A stretch of DNA of 64,000 nt from an uncultured Eggerthellaceae bacterium (GCA_905234785.1 CAJOIP010000021.1:19299-83298); one strand, 5' to 3'. Shown: positions 16,574 through 25,921, counted from the stretch's first letter. The notes: generated by a model not told the origin, from the letters alone. A program made the numbers and translations.

Positions 16574-16944
16574 GCGCCGGTGGCTGCGCGCACATTGCAG
16601 AACGTCTGTTTTTTGCCGGGTTTCCAATCAGAACGGCTCATTCTTGCCCTCAGCTAGAACTCGCGGTAAGAATCTCCCAAGCAGAATAGAGATGACGATG
16701 CAGAACCGCTAAAACTTGGCGTTTCCCATTCACTTCAACTCATTCTTACCGCGTTTTGGTTCTATTCAATCAATTATTGCCATGAAAACATCATGCTGGC
16801 AACAATACGCCGTTGTGAAGAGTCCGCCCTGCGTTGGCCTTGCTTGGTCACTTTGGCGCGTTAACATCCGCTTTGCGCAGCTTAAGAATCCGTTACGAAA
16901 ACGGGCGCGATGAATCACTTCCCCACGGATGGACGCGCAGCAGG
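16574..16944. other. 371-bp AT-richer intergenic region with a 12-bp inverted repeat
   Basis: It separates the iron-sulfur gene from the convergent antiporter gene. Base composition is clearly more AT-rich than the surroundings. CGCGGTAAGAAT at 16662-16673 and ATTCTTACCGCG at 16742-16753 are perfect inverted copies 68 bases apart. A degenerate GGGCGCGATGAATCA fragment of the GTAGGGGCG repeat family lies near 16902-16916. No coding frame with family similarity was seen. Confidence 0.5.
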
Positions 16945-18117
16945 TCACTTTTCGGGTTCGGAGAGAACCTGGGCGAGCAGCGGCATGAGGAACACCGATA
17001 TCGCGGCGCCGGAGATCATGAGCGAGGCGCCGGCCTGCGTGAGGGCGCCGGCATCCACCGCGGTCGAGGACACGGCCACGATGATGGAAAGCGCCGTGGT
17101 GATGTACGCGGAGACGGCGGCGCGGTTGCGCACCGAGAGCTTCTCGCCCTTGCCCAGCGACTGAGCGATGAACGCCGGCAGCGCGCGGACGATGACGAGT
17201 GCGAGCACGGCGATGACCAAGCGCGTCGGAGCGGCGCCGACCGAGAGCAGGTCTATCTTCATGCCCGATTCCACGAAGAAGATGGGGATGAAGAACCCGT
17301 AGGCGATGGCGTTGAGCTTGTCGTCGGTGCGCTGGTGGCCCTCCGGCAAGATGAAGCGCAGCACGAAGCCGGCGGCGAACGCGCCCAAGATGACGTCGAG
17401 GCTCGCCACCGAGGCGGCTGCGACGAGCACGACGAGCAGCAGCACGGCGCAGCGCACGAACAGCTGCGAGGACGAGTCGCCCTTCTCCTCGATGATCCGC
17501 ATGAGCTTGCCGCCGCGGTTCTTGACGCGGCGGGTGCCGAGCGCCACGAGGATGCATATTCCCACGAGAACCGCCAGCACGATCAGCGTCTGGTACGCGC
17601 GGCGCGTGGAGAGCAGCAGCGCGATGGCGATGACCGGGCAGAGCTGGCCCCACACGCCATACGTCATGATGTTGTCGCCGAGCGCCGTGCCCTCAAGCCC
17701 GCGCTCTTTCATGATGCCGATGAGGGTGCCGAGCGCCGTGGACGTCATGGCGATGGCGACGGCCGCGAAGGCCATGAAGTTGTCGGCCGGATTGAACAGC
17801 AAAGCCGCCGCGCCGAGCGCAAGTGCGAACGTGACGCCCCACGTGGCCAGCCCCTTCATGCCGCGCTTGCCCGTGAGCAGCGTCGGGTCGATCTCGTAGC
17901 CTGCGATGAGAAACTGGAACGCCAGGCCGAGCTTGGCCATGAACTGGATGGTCTGGTCGTCTTGTATCGTGCCGACCAGATGCGGACCGAAGATGGCGCC
18001 CGCGAGCAGCAGCAACACGGCTTCGGGAATGATCTTCCTCGGCACGATCTGCGCGATGATCGGGCAGATGACAGCCGCGGCGACAATGGCGAGTAGCGAG
18101 ATGTAATCAGCGGTCAT
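16945..18117 (-). CDS. cation:proton antiporter (CPA2 / KefB-like)
   Basis: Integral membrane protein of 390 residues with about 11-12 hydrophobic segments, of the Na+/H+ exchanger fold. The second and third segments read IIPEAVLLLLAGAIFGPHLVG and FQFLIAGYEIDP, typical of KefB/GerN-type CPA2 members. No C-terminal RCK nucleotide-binding domain is present, so it is a stand-alone exchanger. The ATG at 18115-18117 has GGAAGGAG about 8 bases upstream and overlaps the stop of the FUSC-like gene by 4 bases, so the pair is coupled. Ion specificity is unknown. Confidence 0.87.
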   Translation of the reverse strand: MTADYISLLAIVAAAVICPIIAQIVPRKIIPEAVLLLLAGAIFGPHLVGTIQDDQTIQFMAKLGLAFQFLIAGYEIDPTLLTGKRGMKGLATWGVTFALALGAAALLFNPADNFMAFAAVAIAMTSTALGTLIGIMKERGLEGTALGDNIMTYGVWGQLCPVIAIALLLSTRRAYQTLIVLAVLVGICILVALGTRRVKNRGGKLMRIIEEKGDSSSQLFVRCAVLLLVVLVAAASVASLDVILGAFAAGFVLRFILPEGHQRTDDKLNAIAYGFFIPIFFVESGMKIDLLSVGAAPTRLVIAVLALVIVRALPAFIAQSLGKGEKLSVRNRAAVSAYITTALSIIVAVSSTAVDAGALTQAGASLMISGAAISVFLMPLLAQVLSEPEK

Positions 18118-19940
18118 GCTTTGGCTCCTTCCGTTGTCTGAAAGCCGTCCGTTGCCGGCGCCGGCAAAGCGCAGAGGTTGGCGCCGAGCCACTGGGCATG
18201 CGCGATGAGACCCGCCACGCCAGGCTGGCCGTCTGGCGGCGCGTCGTCGGGAAACGCGTCGAACGACACGCGCTCGACCCGCTCCACGATATCGCCGATG
18301 GCGCCGCGCCCGGACATGACGTCATCGATGCCGCACAGGACCAGATCGAGGCAAACCAGCGCGAACTGCTCGACCTGCTCGCGCTGGCCGGCATCGGCTG
18401 CGTCGCCGGCGTGTTCGCGCCTCAGCTCGTCGGATGCCGCCGAGTACTCGGTGAACGCCTCGGTCAGCACGATGGGCCTATCGGCGTTATCGCGCAGGGT
18501 TTCCAGCACGCACAGCGTAGAGCGCCACATGGTGTCGACGCTTTCGCGCATGGTCGGATGCGGCACGGGGCGCACCACCACGAAGCCGCCGACGACGCCC
18601 ACAACGATGGACGCGGCGATGACGACGAGGTACTCGACGATGTAGGAAACGGGGTCGGCTCCGCTCGTGCCCACGGCCATGCCGATGGACATGACGGCCA
18701 TGAAGAAGTACGCCAGCGCGGGATTCGACAGCATGAACCACATGCCGAGCAGCTGGCAGACCATGGCCACGGGAAGCATGACGTGCGCGGGAAGCACGGC
18801 GGTCAGCACGGCCGATACGACCATGCCCGCCGACACGCCGATGATGCGCGCCTTCGATTTCGCCAACGTGGCATGCCAGCTCGACTGGAGGATGGCGAAC
18901 GTGCACAGCAGCGCCGACGCCTTCAGCGAAGTGCCCGGGGGAAGCAGCGCCGTGGTGAGCGCGATCATGACGCTCATGCCGATGAACGTGCGCAGCGCAT
19001 GGGCGATCTGCACCTTGCGCTCGCGCAGCAGCGGCTTGCCGGCGATGGCCCGCAGCGATTCGCGCGAGGGGCGCGTCGTGACGCCGGCCGGGCGCGCGAT
19101 TGCCGCTTCGAAGGCAACGGCCAGGCCATCGGCGGCTTGGCCGGACATGCGGCCAGCCTCGCCTTCCAGATGGACCTCGGGCAGGGAAAGTTGGCAATGC
19201 GCATCGGGCGCCTTCGCACGCACCTGGCCGGCAACCTGCCCGGCGGCGTCGGTGTACTGGGCGATGAGGTCGTCGAAGCGGCTGTCAGCACGCCCGAGCA
19301 AACGCAACATGTGAATGCCGCCGCGCGAGCGGCATGCGGCCGAAATCACCTTCGCCTGCCAGAGCTTGCGCCCTCCGAGCAGCCAAGCATGCAGCACGCC
19401 TTCCAAATCGGGCTCGTCGGCTTCGAGCAAACCCGCGATGCTCTCGCGCGTGGCCTTGTCGGGGTCGCGCGCACCCGTCAGCAGGCGCAACAGCACCGGC
19501 CAGATCACGGCCACGGCGATGGCCACCACGAACTGCGCCGCATTGAATTCGCCGGGCAGCGCCATCGCATACGAGAAGATGACCGCCATGCCCCCTCCCA
19601 TGCGCGCGTTGCCGAGCCGCTCGTCGTGCAGGGGCAACAGCACGACCACGAGCAAGCACGCGCACGCCGCTACAGCACCGGCGACGGCGTTCCATTCGGA
19701 AACGAGGCGGGGAACCGTGGCGGCCACGAAGATGAACGGCACTACGACCGCAGCGGTTTTCATGTCGGCGAGCAGCGAGCCGCCGATGATCGAGATAAAC
19801 GTGAACAGCGACACCATCATCGCGATCATGGCCACCGAACCTGCGCCGAACAGCGTCGCGAGCGCGTAGGCGGGTAGCCCGCAGACAACGAGCCCCACTA
19901 TGATGATGGGCAGTGCGTTGGCTTTTCCGCCTGCGGCCAT
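18114..19940 (-). CDS. FUSC / aromatic-acid-exporter-like membrane protein
   Basis: About 608 residues with two blocks of five to six membrane segments. The first is near residues 10-170, the second near 335-460. They are separated by a soluble domain and followed by a C-terminal cytosolic domain. This two-block layout, with IAHALRTFIGMSVMIALTTA leading the second block, fits the FUSC/YccS-like family of putative exporters. The start at 19940 has GGGGAG about 8 bases upstream. It is translationally coupled to the downstream antiporter. The exported compound is not known. Confidence 0.75.
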   Translation of the reverse strand: MAAGGKANALPIIIVGLVVCGLPAYALATLFGAGSVAMIAMMVSLFTFISIIGGSLLADMKTAAVVVPFIFVAATVPRLVSEWNAVAGAVAACACLLVVVLLPLHDERLGNARMGGGMAVIFSYAMALPGEFNAAQFVVAIAVAVIWPVLLRLLTGARDPDKATRESIAGLLEADEPDLEGVLHAWLLGGRKLWQAKVISAACRSRGGIHMLRLLGRADSRFDDLIAQYTDAAGQVAGQVRAKAPDAHCQLSLPEVHLEGEAGRMSGQAADGLAVAFEAAIARPAGVTTRPSRESLRAIAGKPLLRERKVQIAHALRTFIGMSVMIALTTALLPPGTSLKASALLCTFAILQSSWHATLAKSKARIIGVSAGMVVSAVLTAVLPAHVMLPVAMVCQLLGMWFMLSNPALAYFFMAVMSIGMAVGTSGADPVSYIVEYLVVIAASIVVGVVGGFVVVRPVPHPTMRESVDTMWRSTLCVLETLRDNADRPIVLTEAFTEYSAASDELRREHAGDAADAGQREQVEQFALVCLDLVLCGIDDVMSGRGAIGDIVERVERVSFDAFPDDAPPDGQPGVAGLIAHAQWLGANLCALPAPATDGFQTTEGAKA

Positions 19941-19989
19941 TCCCTCGCTCCCCGATTTCCACTCGTAGCCCAGAAGGAACACGCCCCTT

Positions 19990-20018
19990 TTGGTTCAGCG
20001 CGGGCAAGAGCTTATACT
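19990..20018 (+). promoter_or_regulatory. sigma-70-type promoter
   Basis: TTGGTT (19990-19995) and TATACT (20013-20018) are separated by exactly 17 bases on the plus strand, facing away from the FUSC-like gene. This is one of the best-formed promoters in the window. The only plausible downstream product is the small membrane protein at 20102. Confidence 0.55.
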
Positions 20019-20101
20019 ATGGGTATGTCAGCCGTCAATCGAAGGCTTCGCGGCACGCGAGGGCGAACGACCTGGAAGGAAACCGCGAAACGAGCTACGG
20101 C

Positions 20102-20233
20102 GTGGATTTGGCAGCTCACGCACAGCGTGACAGATGGCGTCGCGACTTCGCAAACGCGGTGCGCATTGCGGTCGTCATCATCGTGCTCGTGGTGATGACG
20201 GGCTCCATCGGCGTGGTCGGCGCCATGGGCTAA
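20102..20233 (+). CDS. small single-pass membrane protein
   Basis: From the GTG at 20102 the frame encodes 43 residues: a charged N-terminus (VDLAAHAQRDRWRRDFANAV) and one hydrophobic helix (RIAVVIIVLVVMTGSIGVVG). A consensus promoter lies at 19990-20018. GGAAGGA lies about 20 bases before the GTG, farther than usual, so the start is uncertain. The product is not recognised. The positive-inside charge pattern and high-GC third codon positions favour a real gene. Confidence 0.4.
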   Translation: MDLAAHAQRDRWRRDFANAVRIAVVIIVLVVMTGSIGVVGAMG

Positions 20234-20305
20234 GCTGCCTGGGCGAGTCTAGCTGCGCGTTGCAGATTAAGCGAGGCCGCATCGAATTCCAGCTTGGCAG
20301 CCTAC

Positions 20306-21373
20306 TCAGCGCTCGAGAGAATCGCTCCTCGCATATCGAGTCTTCCGGCCTGCGCCGATCCTGCTTAGGGTCCCGTCGTCCACGAGTTTCTTCAGCGCAG
20401 ATTCGACCGACGAGCTGCCCAAGCTCGGGCAGGCTTCGAGCGCGTCCCGCTTAGTGAACGTGCCCACCTTCCCCATGACATAGCTCCTCACGATGTCGTA
20501 TGAAGTGCTCCGGGCTCCGGCGTCTTCGACAGCGCCCACACGCGAGTCAAAGTCGCGGTAGCAAGACAGGACAACGCCCAGCAAGTACTCGATGAAGGGC
20601 TTGGGGTCGTTCTCGCCGTCGTGCCAGCCAGCGTCTGCTGCGGAGAGCGCCCGGTAGTAGGCTTCCTTCGTGTCATCTATTGCCTTCTCGACGCTGACAT
20701 AGCGGCCCACCAAATATCCGGCTTGATACAGCAAAAGCAGCGTCAACAGGCGGCTCATACGCCCATTGCCGTCTTTAAAGGGATGGATGCACAGGAAGTC
20801 GAGCACGAAGCATGGGATGAGTATCAGGGGATCGACTTCGCCCTCGGCGATTGCAGTGTTGTACGCTTCGCACAGCTGCTCCATAGCCCCAGGCACTTCG
20901 TGCGGCTCGAGCGGCGCGAACAACGTGACCACTTCACCGCTGGGAAGCACCGTCCCTATCTCGTTGGGAGCCGACTTGAAGCTACCGCCGAAGGAGTAAC
21001 CGGTATAGCGCAACAGGTCGCGATGAAGCTGCAGGATGTAATTCGGGCGCACAGGGATGTACTCGTAGCTCTCGTGGATGAGGTCGAGCACGTTGCGATA
21101 GCCGAGTATCTCCTCCTCGTCGCGGTTCCTGGGCGTGGTCTTGTCTGCGATGAGCTGTCGGAGCCGAGGGCCGGTGGTTCTTATTCCCTCGATGCTGTTC
21201 GAGCCCTCGGTGCTCCGGATCCTTGCGATGTCAACAAGGCGGTCGAGTGCCGCGGGTTTTGCGGTCAGGTACAGCCCCTGCCTGCCCTTGTACTCATGGA
21301 TCTGGGCGACACGGGAGACGATTTCGTTGCTCCATGTGCGTTTTTTCAGAACGCCGTAATCAAATTCCCTCAT
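20306..21373 (-). CDS. Fic-domain protein with C-terminal winged helix
   Basis: Probable AMP-transferase that modifies protein hydroxyls. The 355-residue protein has the active-site motif HPFKDGNGRMSRLL (His near residue 200) and, in the N-terminal Fic-N region, SNSIEG, which fits the inhibitory-helix pattern [S/T]xxxE[G/N] of self-inhibited class II Fic proteins. The last 60 residues (TFTKRDALEACPSLG, then SVESALKKLVDDGTL) form a winged-helix DNA-binding domain. A 13-bp perfect inverted repeat lies 23-59 bases before the ATG, suggesting autoregulation. No antitoxin gene is adjacent. Confidence 0.92.
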   Translation of the reverse strand: MREFDYGVLKKRTWSNEIVSRVAQIHEYKGRQGLYLTAKPAALDRLVDIARIRSTEGSNSIEGIRTTGPRLRQLIADKTTPRNRDEEEILGYRNVLDLIHESYEYIPVRPNYILQLHRDLLRYTGYSFGGSFKSAPNEIGTVLPSGEVVTLFAPLEPHEVPGAMEQLCEAYNTAIAEGEVDPLILIPCFVLDFLCIHPFKDGNGRMSRLLTLLLLYQAGYLVGRYVSVEKAIDDTKEAYYRALSAADAGWHDGENDPKPFIEYLLGVVLSCYRDFDSRVGAVEDAGARSTSYDIVRSYVMGKVGTFTKRDALEACPSLGSSSVESALKKLVDDGTLSRIGAGRKTRYARSDSLER

Positions 21374-21395
21374 GCGTTTTCTCTCAACTTGCTTC

Positions 21396-21450
21396 TATTT
21401 CTCCCAAATATACCACCATTTTGGGAGAAATAAACCGACGCTTGGGAGAA
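21396..21450. promoter_or_regulatory. operator-like inverted repeat upstream of the Fic gene
   Basis: TATTTCTCCCAAA (21396-21408) and TTTGGGAGAAATA (21420-21432) are perfect inverted copies 11 bases apart. A third half-site, TTGGGAGAA, follows at 21442-21450. The array lies in the promoter region of the Fic gene and is far more AT-rich than its surroundings. It is a likely binding site for that gene's own winged-helix domain. Confidence 0.7.
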
Positions 21451-21514
21451 TGCCTCATCGCATTGCTCGAGCAAGGGCGACGGCGAGGTCTATGCCCCTA
21501 TGGGCCCGTGCGCG

Positions 21515-22723
21515 TTACGCGCGGCGGATGTGGTCGTTTTCGACGGGCACGATGTCTTCGACCTTGCCGTCGCCGAGGCACTTCAGCGTCTGCACCGTGT
21601 CGCCTTCGTGCGTCGATTCGACGAGCACGAACGTGGCGGTGTTGTTGAGGTCGTCGGTGTTGTTGTCGACCCACGTGCCGCTGTTGGCGAACACCTTCGG
21701 GCGGTCGTAGCCCGTGAAGTCCTTGTAGCCGGGCACGTGCGTATGGCCGAACACGACCACGTCGACGCTCGGGTCGACGTCGAAGTACGCGCGCGCGGGC
21801 AGCTCCTCGATGCGCTCCTCGTTGTCGGCGGCGTGTTTCAGCGAGTGCTCAGCGCTGACGGGCGCGGGCACGAGGTTTCTGCGCTGCACCTCATCCCAGT
21901 TCTTCCACAGGTCCTTGTACAGCACCGCGTTCAGGCTGCCGTCGGGCTGCACGGCGGGCAGCAGGTCGGAAAGCGAGAACTCGCCGGCCAAGCCGTCGAC
22001 GGCCACCTTCACGAACGTGTCCTGCATGCCCTCTTTCACGGGGAACCAGTCGTTGATGATGTCGGCCCACACCTTCCAGTACTCGTAGGCCGCACGCGCG
22101 TCGGCGTCGTCCGCGTCGGGCGCAGGCGGTGTGGGAAGGTCTTTGCGCAGCGATTCGTCCTTCGAATACGCGAGCCCCTCCGCCCCCGACTGCACGCCCA
22201 CGCGCGCGAAGAAGTACCCGGCCGGGAGCATGGGGTAGCCGTATTCCATGAGCTCGGCGTTGGTGATGGTGTCGGGCGCGCACATGATCTCGTAGCGGTG
22301 CGAGTGCTCGATGACGACCTCGCCGCGCACGCCGGTGCGGTAACGGCCCAGGCCCGGCACGTCGCGCGCCTGGCGGATGCCCGGCACGATTTCCGCGAGG
22401 ATCTCGTGGGTCATGGTCATGTCGTGGTTGCCCGGCACGTACACCACGGGGATTCCCGACTCGATGAGGCGGACGAGCGCGTCGACGACGTCCTGGTTGT
22501 TCTTCGCGCAGGCCAGGTAGAACTCGCGCGAGTCGCGCGGCAAGTCCACGCTTCCGGGGTAGTACCACTGGTCGAGGAAGTCGCCCGCGATGACGAGCTC
22601 GTCGGCCATCTTCTCGGTGCGGATCTTGTCAATGAAGTCGACGAGCTTCGGGCGGTTCTTCACGTCCTCGGAAATGCGGTCGTCAAGCCCCAGGTGCAGA
22701 TCGCTTACAATGATCGTCTTCAT
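21515..22723 (-). CDS. calcineurin-like metallophosphoesterase
   Basis: Dinuclear-metal phosphoesterase of about 402 residues. The metal motifs are in order: SDLHLG (residues 7-12), AGDFLDQW near 45, PGNHDMT near 95, and GHTHVPG near 340. The long stretch between the third and last motifs carries an insertion of about 150 residues without a recognisable domain. The substrate may be a nucleotide, a lipid or a protein. No signal peptide is present. It stands alone between unrelated genes. Confidence 0.85.
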   Translation of the reverse strand: MKTIIVSDLHLGLDDRISEDVKNRPKLVDFIDKIRTEKMADELVIAGDFLDQWYYPGSVDLPRDSREFYLACAKNNQDVVDALVRLIESGIPVVYVPGNHDMTMTHEILAEIVPGIRQARDVPGLGRYRTGVRGEVVIEHSHRYEIMCAPDTITNAELMEYGYPMLPAGYFFARVGVQSGAEGLAYSKDESLRKDLPTPPAPDADDADARAAYEYWKVWADIINDWFPVKEGMQDTFVKVAVDGLAGEFSLSDLLPAVQPDGSLNAVLYKDLWKNWDEVQRRNLVPAPVSAEHSLKHAADNEERIEELPARAYFDVDPSVDVVVFGHTHVPGYKDFTGYDRPKVFANSGTWVDNNTDDLNNTATFVLVESTHEGDTVQTLKCLGDGKVEDIVPVENDHIRRA

Positions 22724-22903
22724 GCATGCCCCCGTTTCGCCGATTTATGCGGTAACTCGTCTTAGTTTACAGTATGCGCCCTTGAAATGGGTTAGGCGAT
22801 ACAGGCGCGCGACGGCGCCAACCGACTTCGCCTCACCCTTTGCGGGGAGACGGCGGTTGAATGCGCGCAGATTACGTCGTGCCCAGCCCCTGCCAGGCTG
22901 CTA

Positions 22904-23440
22904 CTACGGCATCTGGATGCCGCGGACGATGAGGTCGATGCCCGAGAAGATGATGGCGACGCCCAGCATGGCGCCGACGCCGACCATGACGGCCAGCGGG
23001 TTGAACAGGCATAGCACGCCCAAGATGACGATGATGATGCCCAGCACGAGCAGCAAGCCCCAGCTGCCGTCGATGGCGCTGCCAGTGGCGTCGCGGAACT
23101 GGCGCAGCTTGACCGCCGCGATGATGCGCGTGATGCCGCCGATGACGAACCATGCGGCGATCATGTACGCGATGAACAGGTCGACGGCGAACTGCGCCAC
23201 GTAGCTGACGAGCAGGATGCAGCCCAAGATGATGGAGACGATGGCGCCCAACAGCGTCCAACCGTCGGCGAACCCGAGCTTGCGGCGGTCATTCCACGTG
23301 ACGACGCTGCCGATGCCCTCGACGAGCATGGCCAGGCCGATGAGCCAGCTGAGGACGGAATACGTGGCGATGGGGGTCATCAGGCAGTACACGCCGCCGA
23401 TGGCGAGCAGCACGCCGAGGACGATGGATAAGATCTTCAT
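22904..23440 (-). CDS. HdeD / DUF308-family membrane protein
   Basis: A 178-residue protein with six hydrophobic segments in three similar pairs. Examples are SIVLGVLLAIGGVYCL at the N-terminus and VLGIIIVILGVLCLFNPLA in the third pair; the repeated G-x-x-x-l-x-x-P layout is typical of HdeD-like proteins. In enterobacteria HdeD is linked to acid resistance; the role here is unknown. No partner gene is adjacent. Confidence 0.82.
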   Translation of the reverse strand: MKILSIVLGVLLAIGGVYCLMTPIATYSVLSWLIGLAMLVEGIGSVVTWNDRRKLGFADGWTLLGAIVSIILGCILLVSYVAQFAVDLFIAYMIAAWFVIGGITRIIAAVKLRQFRDATGSAIDGSWGLLLVLGIIIVILGVLCLFNPLAVMVGVGAMLGVAIIFSGIDLIVRGIQMP

Positions 23441-23515
23441 GCTGTTCCTTTCGCGTTTGAGGCCCTATTTTCTGATTCATTGTACCAGCAATCACATGAG
23501 CCGCCGCGCCCCGTG

Positions 23516-24790
23516 CTAGGACAGGTACTCGGCAATCGCGGCGAGCGTCTCGTCGATGTGCTCGTCGGTGTGCGCGCACGAGATGAACATCGCCTCGAAC
23601 TGCGACGGCGCGAGCGAGAAGCCGCGGTCGAGCATGAAGCGGAAATAGCGCGCGAACGCATCGGTATCGGACGCCTTGGCCGACGCGTAATCGGTCACCG
23701 GGCCAGGCGCGAAGAACGTGCTGCCGATCGAGCCGATGTGGTTGACGCAGCACGGCGCGCTGCGATCTTCAAGCAGCTTGGCGATGCCGCCGAACAGGCG
23801 CTCGCCCGCCGCTTCGAGCCGCTCGTAATGCTCGGGATGGTCGTGCAGCTCCCTCAGCTGCGCGAAACCGGCCGTCATGGCGATGGGGTTGCCCGATAAC
23901 GTGCCCGCCTGGTACACGGGGCCCGCAGGCGCCATGTGGTTCATGACGTCGGCCCGACCGCCGAATGCGCCGACCGGCATGCCGCCGCCGATGATCTTGC
24001 CATACGTGACCAGGTCGGGGCGCACGCTGAAACGCTCGGCCGCGCCGCCGTATGCCAGGCGGAACCCGCAGATGACCTCGTCGAACACGAGCAACGCGCC
24101 CGCCTCGTCGCAGAGGGCGCGCAAGCCCTCCAGAAAGCCCGGCGCGGGAAGCACGACGCCCATGTTTGCGGCGACCGGCTCCACGATGACGGCGGCGATT
24201 TGCCCGGGGTTGCTCTCGAAGAGCGCCCGCACGCTTTCCAGGTCGTTGTACGCGGCCGTCAGCGTGTCGCGCGCGCAGCCCTCCGGCACGCCTGCGCTTC
24301 CGGGCACGCCTGCGGTCATGACGCCCGAACCGGCCTCTACGAGCATGCAGTCGCTGTGGCCATGGTAGTTGCCCGCGAACTTCACCACCTTGTCGCGCCC
24401 GGTGAAGCCGCGCGCCAACCTCAGCGCGCTCATGACGGCCTCGGTGCCGGAATTCACCATGCGGATCATCTCGACGTGCGGCACGGTGTCGCAGATGAAC
24501 TCCGCGATTTGCACCTCGAGCTCGGTCGCGGCGCCGAAGCTCATGCCCCGCCCGCACGCTTCCTGCACGGCCTCGCGCACAACCGGGTCGTTGTGACCCA
24601 GGATCATCGGGCCCCACGAACCGATGTAGTCGAGGTAGCGGTTGCCCTCGACGTCCCACACGTACGGCCCGTCGGCGCGCGCGATGAAGCGCGGCGTGCA
24701 TCCCACGCTCTGAAACGCCCTCACCGGCGAGTTCACGCCGCCGGGAATGACCTTCACGGCGCGTTCCATCAATTCAGCTGAAGTCGGCAT
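23516..24790 (-). CDS. hemL: glutamate-1-semialdehyde 2,1-aminomutase
   Basis: PLP enzyme that converts glutamate-1-semialdehyde to 5-aminolevulinate, second step of the C5 tetrapyrrole route. The 424-residue protein starts at the ATG at 24788-24790 (AAAGGA upstream). It has the segment VKVIPGGVNSPVRAF at the N-terminus and the PLP lysine in TYGKIIGGGMPVGAFGG near residue 265. It is followed upstream by hemB, separated by a palindromic repeat. Together with hemA, hemC and cobA-hemD it completes the route to uroporphyrinogen III within this window. Confidence 0.97.
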   Translation of the reverse strand: MPTSAELMERAVKVIPGGVNSPVRAFQSVGCTPRFIARADGPYVWDVEGNRYLDYIGSWGPMILGHNDPVVREAVQEACGRGMSFGAATELEVQIAEFICDTVPHVEMIRMVNSGTEAVMSALRLARGFTGRDKVVKFAGNYHGHSDCMLVEAGSGVMTAGVPGSAGVPEGCARDTLTAAYNDLESVRALFESNPGQIAAVIVEPVAANMGVVLPAPGFLEGLRALCDEAGALLVFDEVICGFRLAYGGAAERFSVRPDLVTYGKIIGGGMPVGAFGGRADVMNHMAPAGPVYQAGTLSGNPIAMTAGFAQLRELHDHPEHYERLEAAGERLFGGIAKLLEDRSAPCCVNHIGSIGSTFFAPGPVTDYASAKASDTDAFARYFRFMLDRGFSLAPSQFEAMFISCAHTDEHIDETLAAIAEYLS

Positions 24791-24812
24791 GTGATTCCTT
24801 TCGATTCTCTTT

Positions 24813-24931
24813 GTCATCCTGAGCGTAGCGAAGGATCTCCCTCGCCGCTTCGCGGAGATCCTTCGACTCCGCGCTTCGCGCTCCGCTCAGGATGACATGC
24901 GGGGATGCTTCACGCGTCCTGAAGAATGACA
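24813..24931. repeat. GTCATCC/GGATGAC palindromic repeat between hemB and hemL
   Basis: GTCATCCTGAGCG at 24813 pairs with CGCTCAGGATGAC ending at 24896. The interior contains a second symmetry, GGATCTCC against GGAGATCC. A degenerate extra end (GTCCTGAAGAATGAC) follows to 24930. It is the clearest complete copy of this family in the window. Confidence 0.85.
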
Positions 24932-24937
24932 TGCGAG

Positions 24938-25921
24938 TTACCCCACGGCTCCTTCGGCAATGAGCTTCGCGATGAGCTCGGCGTAGTACGTCAGGTAGAT
25001 GCCGGCGCCGGCGCGGTAGACCGAGGCGGCCATCTCGCCGACGATGCGCTCCTCGTCGATCCATCCCTGCGCGGCGGCGGCCTTCACCATGGCGTACTCG
25101 CCGCTGACGCTGTAAGCCGCGACCGGCACGTTCACGGCGTCGTGGACCTCGCGCACCAAATCGAGAAACGACATGGCCGGCTTCACCATGACGATGTCGG
25201 CGCCCTGCTCGATGTCCTGCAGCGCCTTCTTCACGGCCTCGCGGCGGTTGTGCACGTCCATCTGGTATGAGCGCCGGTCGCCGAACGCGGGCGCCGAATC
25301 GGCAGCCTCGCGGAACGGCCCATAGAACGCGCTCGCGTACTTCACGGAATACGCCATGATGGGCACCGTCGTGAAATCGGCGGCGTCGAGCGTCTGGCGG
25401 ATGCCGAGCACGCGGCCGTCCATCATGTCGGAGGGCGCCACCATGTCGGCGCCAGCTGCCGCATGCGACACGGCCGTGCGGGCGAGCAGCTCGACCGACG
25501 GGTCGTTGTCGACTTCCTGGCCGCGCAGCTGTCCGCAATGCCCGTGGCTCGTGTACTCGCACAGGCAGACGTCGGTGATGCAGTACAGGTCGGGCGCCTT
25601 TTCCTTGCACACGCGCACCGCGCGCTGCACGATGCCGTTCTCGTCGTATGCGCCTGAAGCGACCTCGTCCTTCTCGGCGGGGATGCCGAACAGCATGAGG
25701 CTGCCCACGCCCGCTTCCTGCAGCTCTTCGAGCTTTTCGGGAAGGCGGTCGAGCGACCAGCGGAACTGCCCGGGCATCGAGGGGATCTCCTCTTTCACGC
25801 CCGTGCCTTCGACGACGAACATCGGGTAAATGAGCGACGACGCATCGGCGCGCGTCTCGCGCACCATGCGGCGCAGGCCCTCCGACCCGCGCAGGCGCCT
25901 CGAACGTTGCAGCAATTCCAT
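24938..25921 (-). CDS. hemB: delta-aminolevulinic acid dehydratase (porphobilinogen synthase)
   Basis: Condenses two 5-aminolevulinate molecules to porphobilinogen. The 327-residue protein has the zinc-type cysteine cluster DVCLCEYTSHGHCG near residue 118. The two active-site lysines sit in YSVKYASAFYGPFR (near 195) and MVKPAMSFLDLV (near 248). Start and length agree with the family. It precedes hemL in the same direction, separated only by a palindromic repeat. Confidence 0.97.
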   Translation of the reverse strand: MELLQRSRRLRGSEGLRRMVRETRADASSLIYPMFVVEGTGVKEEIPSMPGQFRWSLDRLPEKLEELQEAGVGSLMLFGIPAEKDEVASGAYDENGIVQRAVRVCKEKAPDLYCITDVCLCEYTSHGHCGQLRGQEVDNDPSVELLARTAVSHAAAGADMVAPSDMMDGRVLGIRQTLDAADFTTVPIMAYSVKYASAFYGPFREAADSAPAFGDRRSYQMDVHNRREAVKKALQDIEQGADIVMVKPAMSFLDLVREVHDAVNVPVAAYSVSGEYAMVKAAAAQGWIDEERIVGEMAASVYRAGAGIYLTYYAELIAKLIAEGAVG

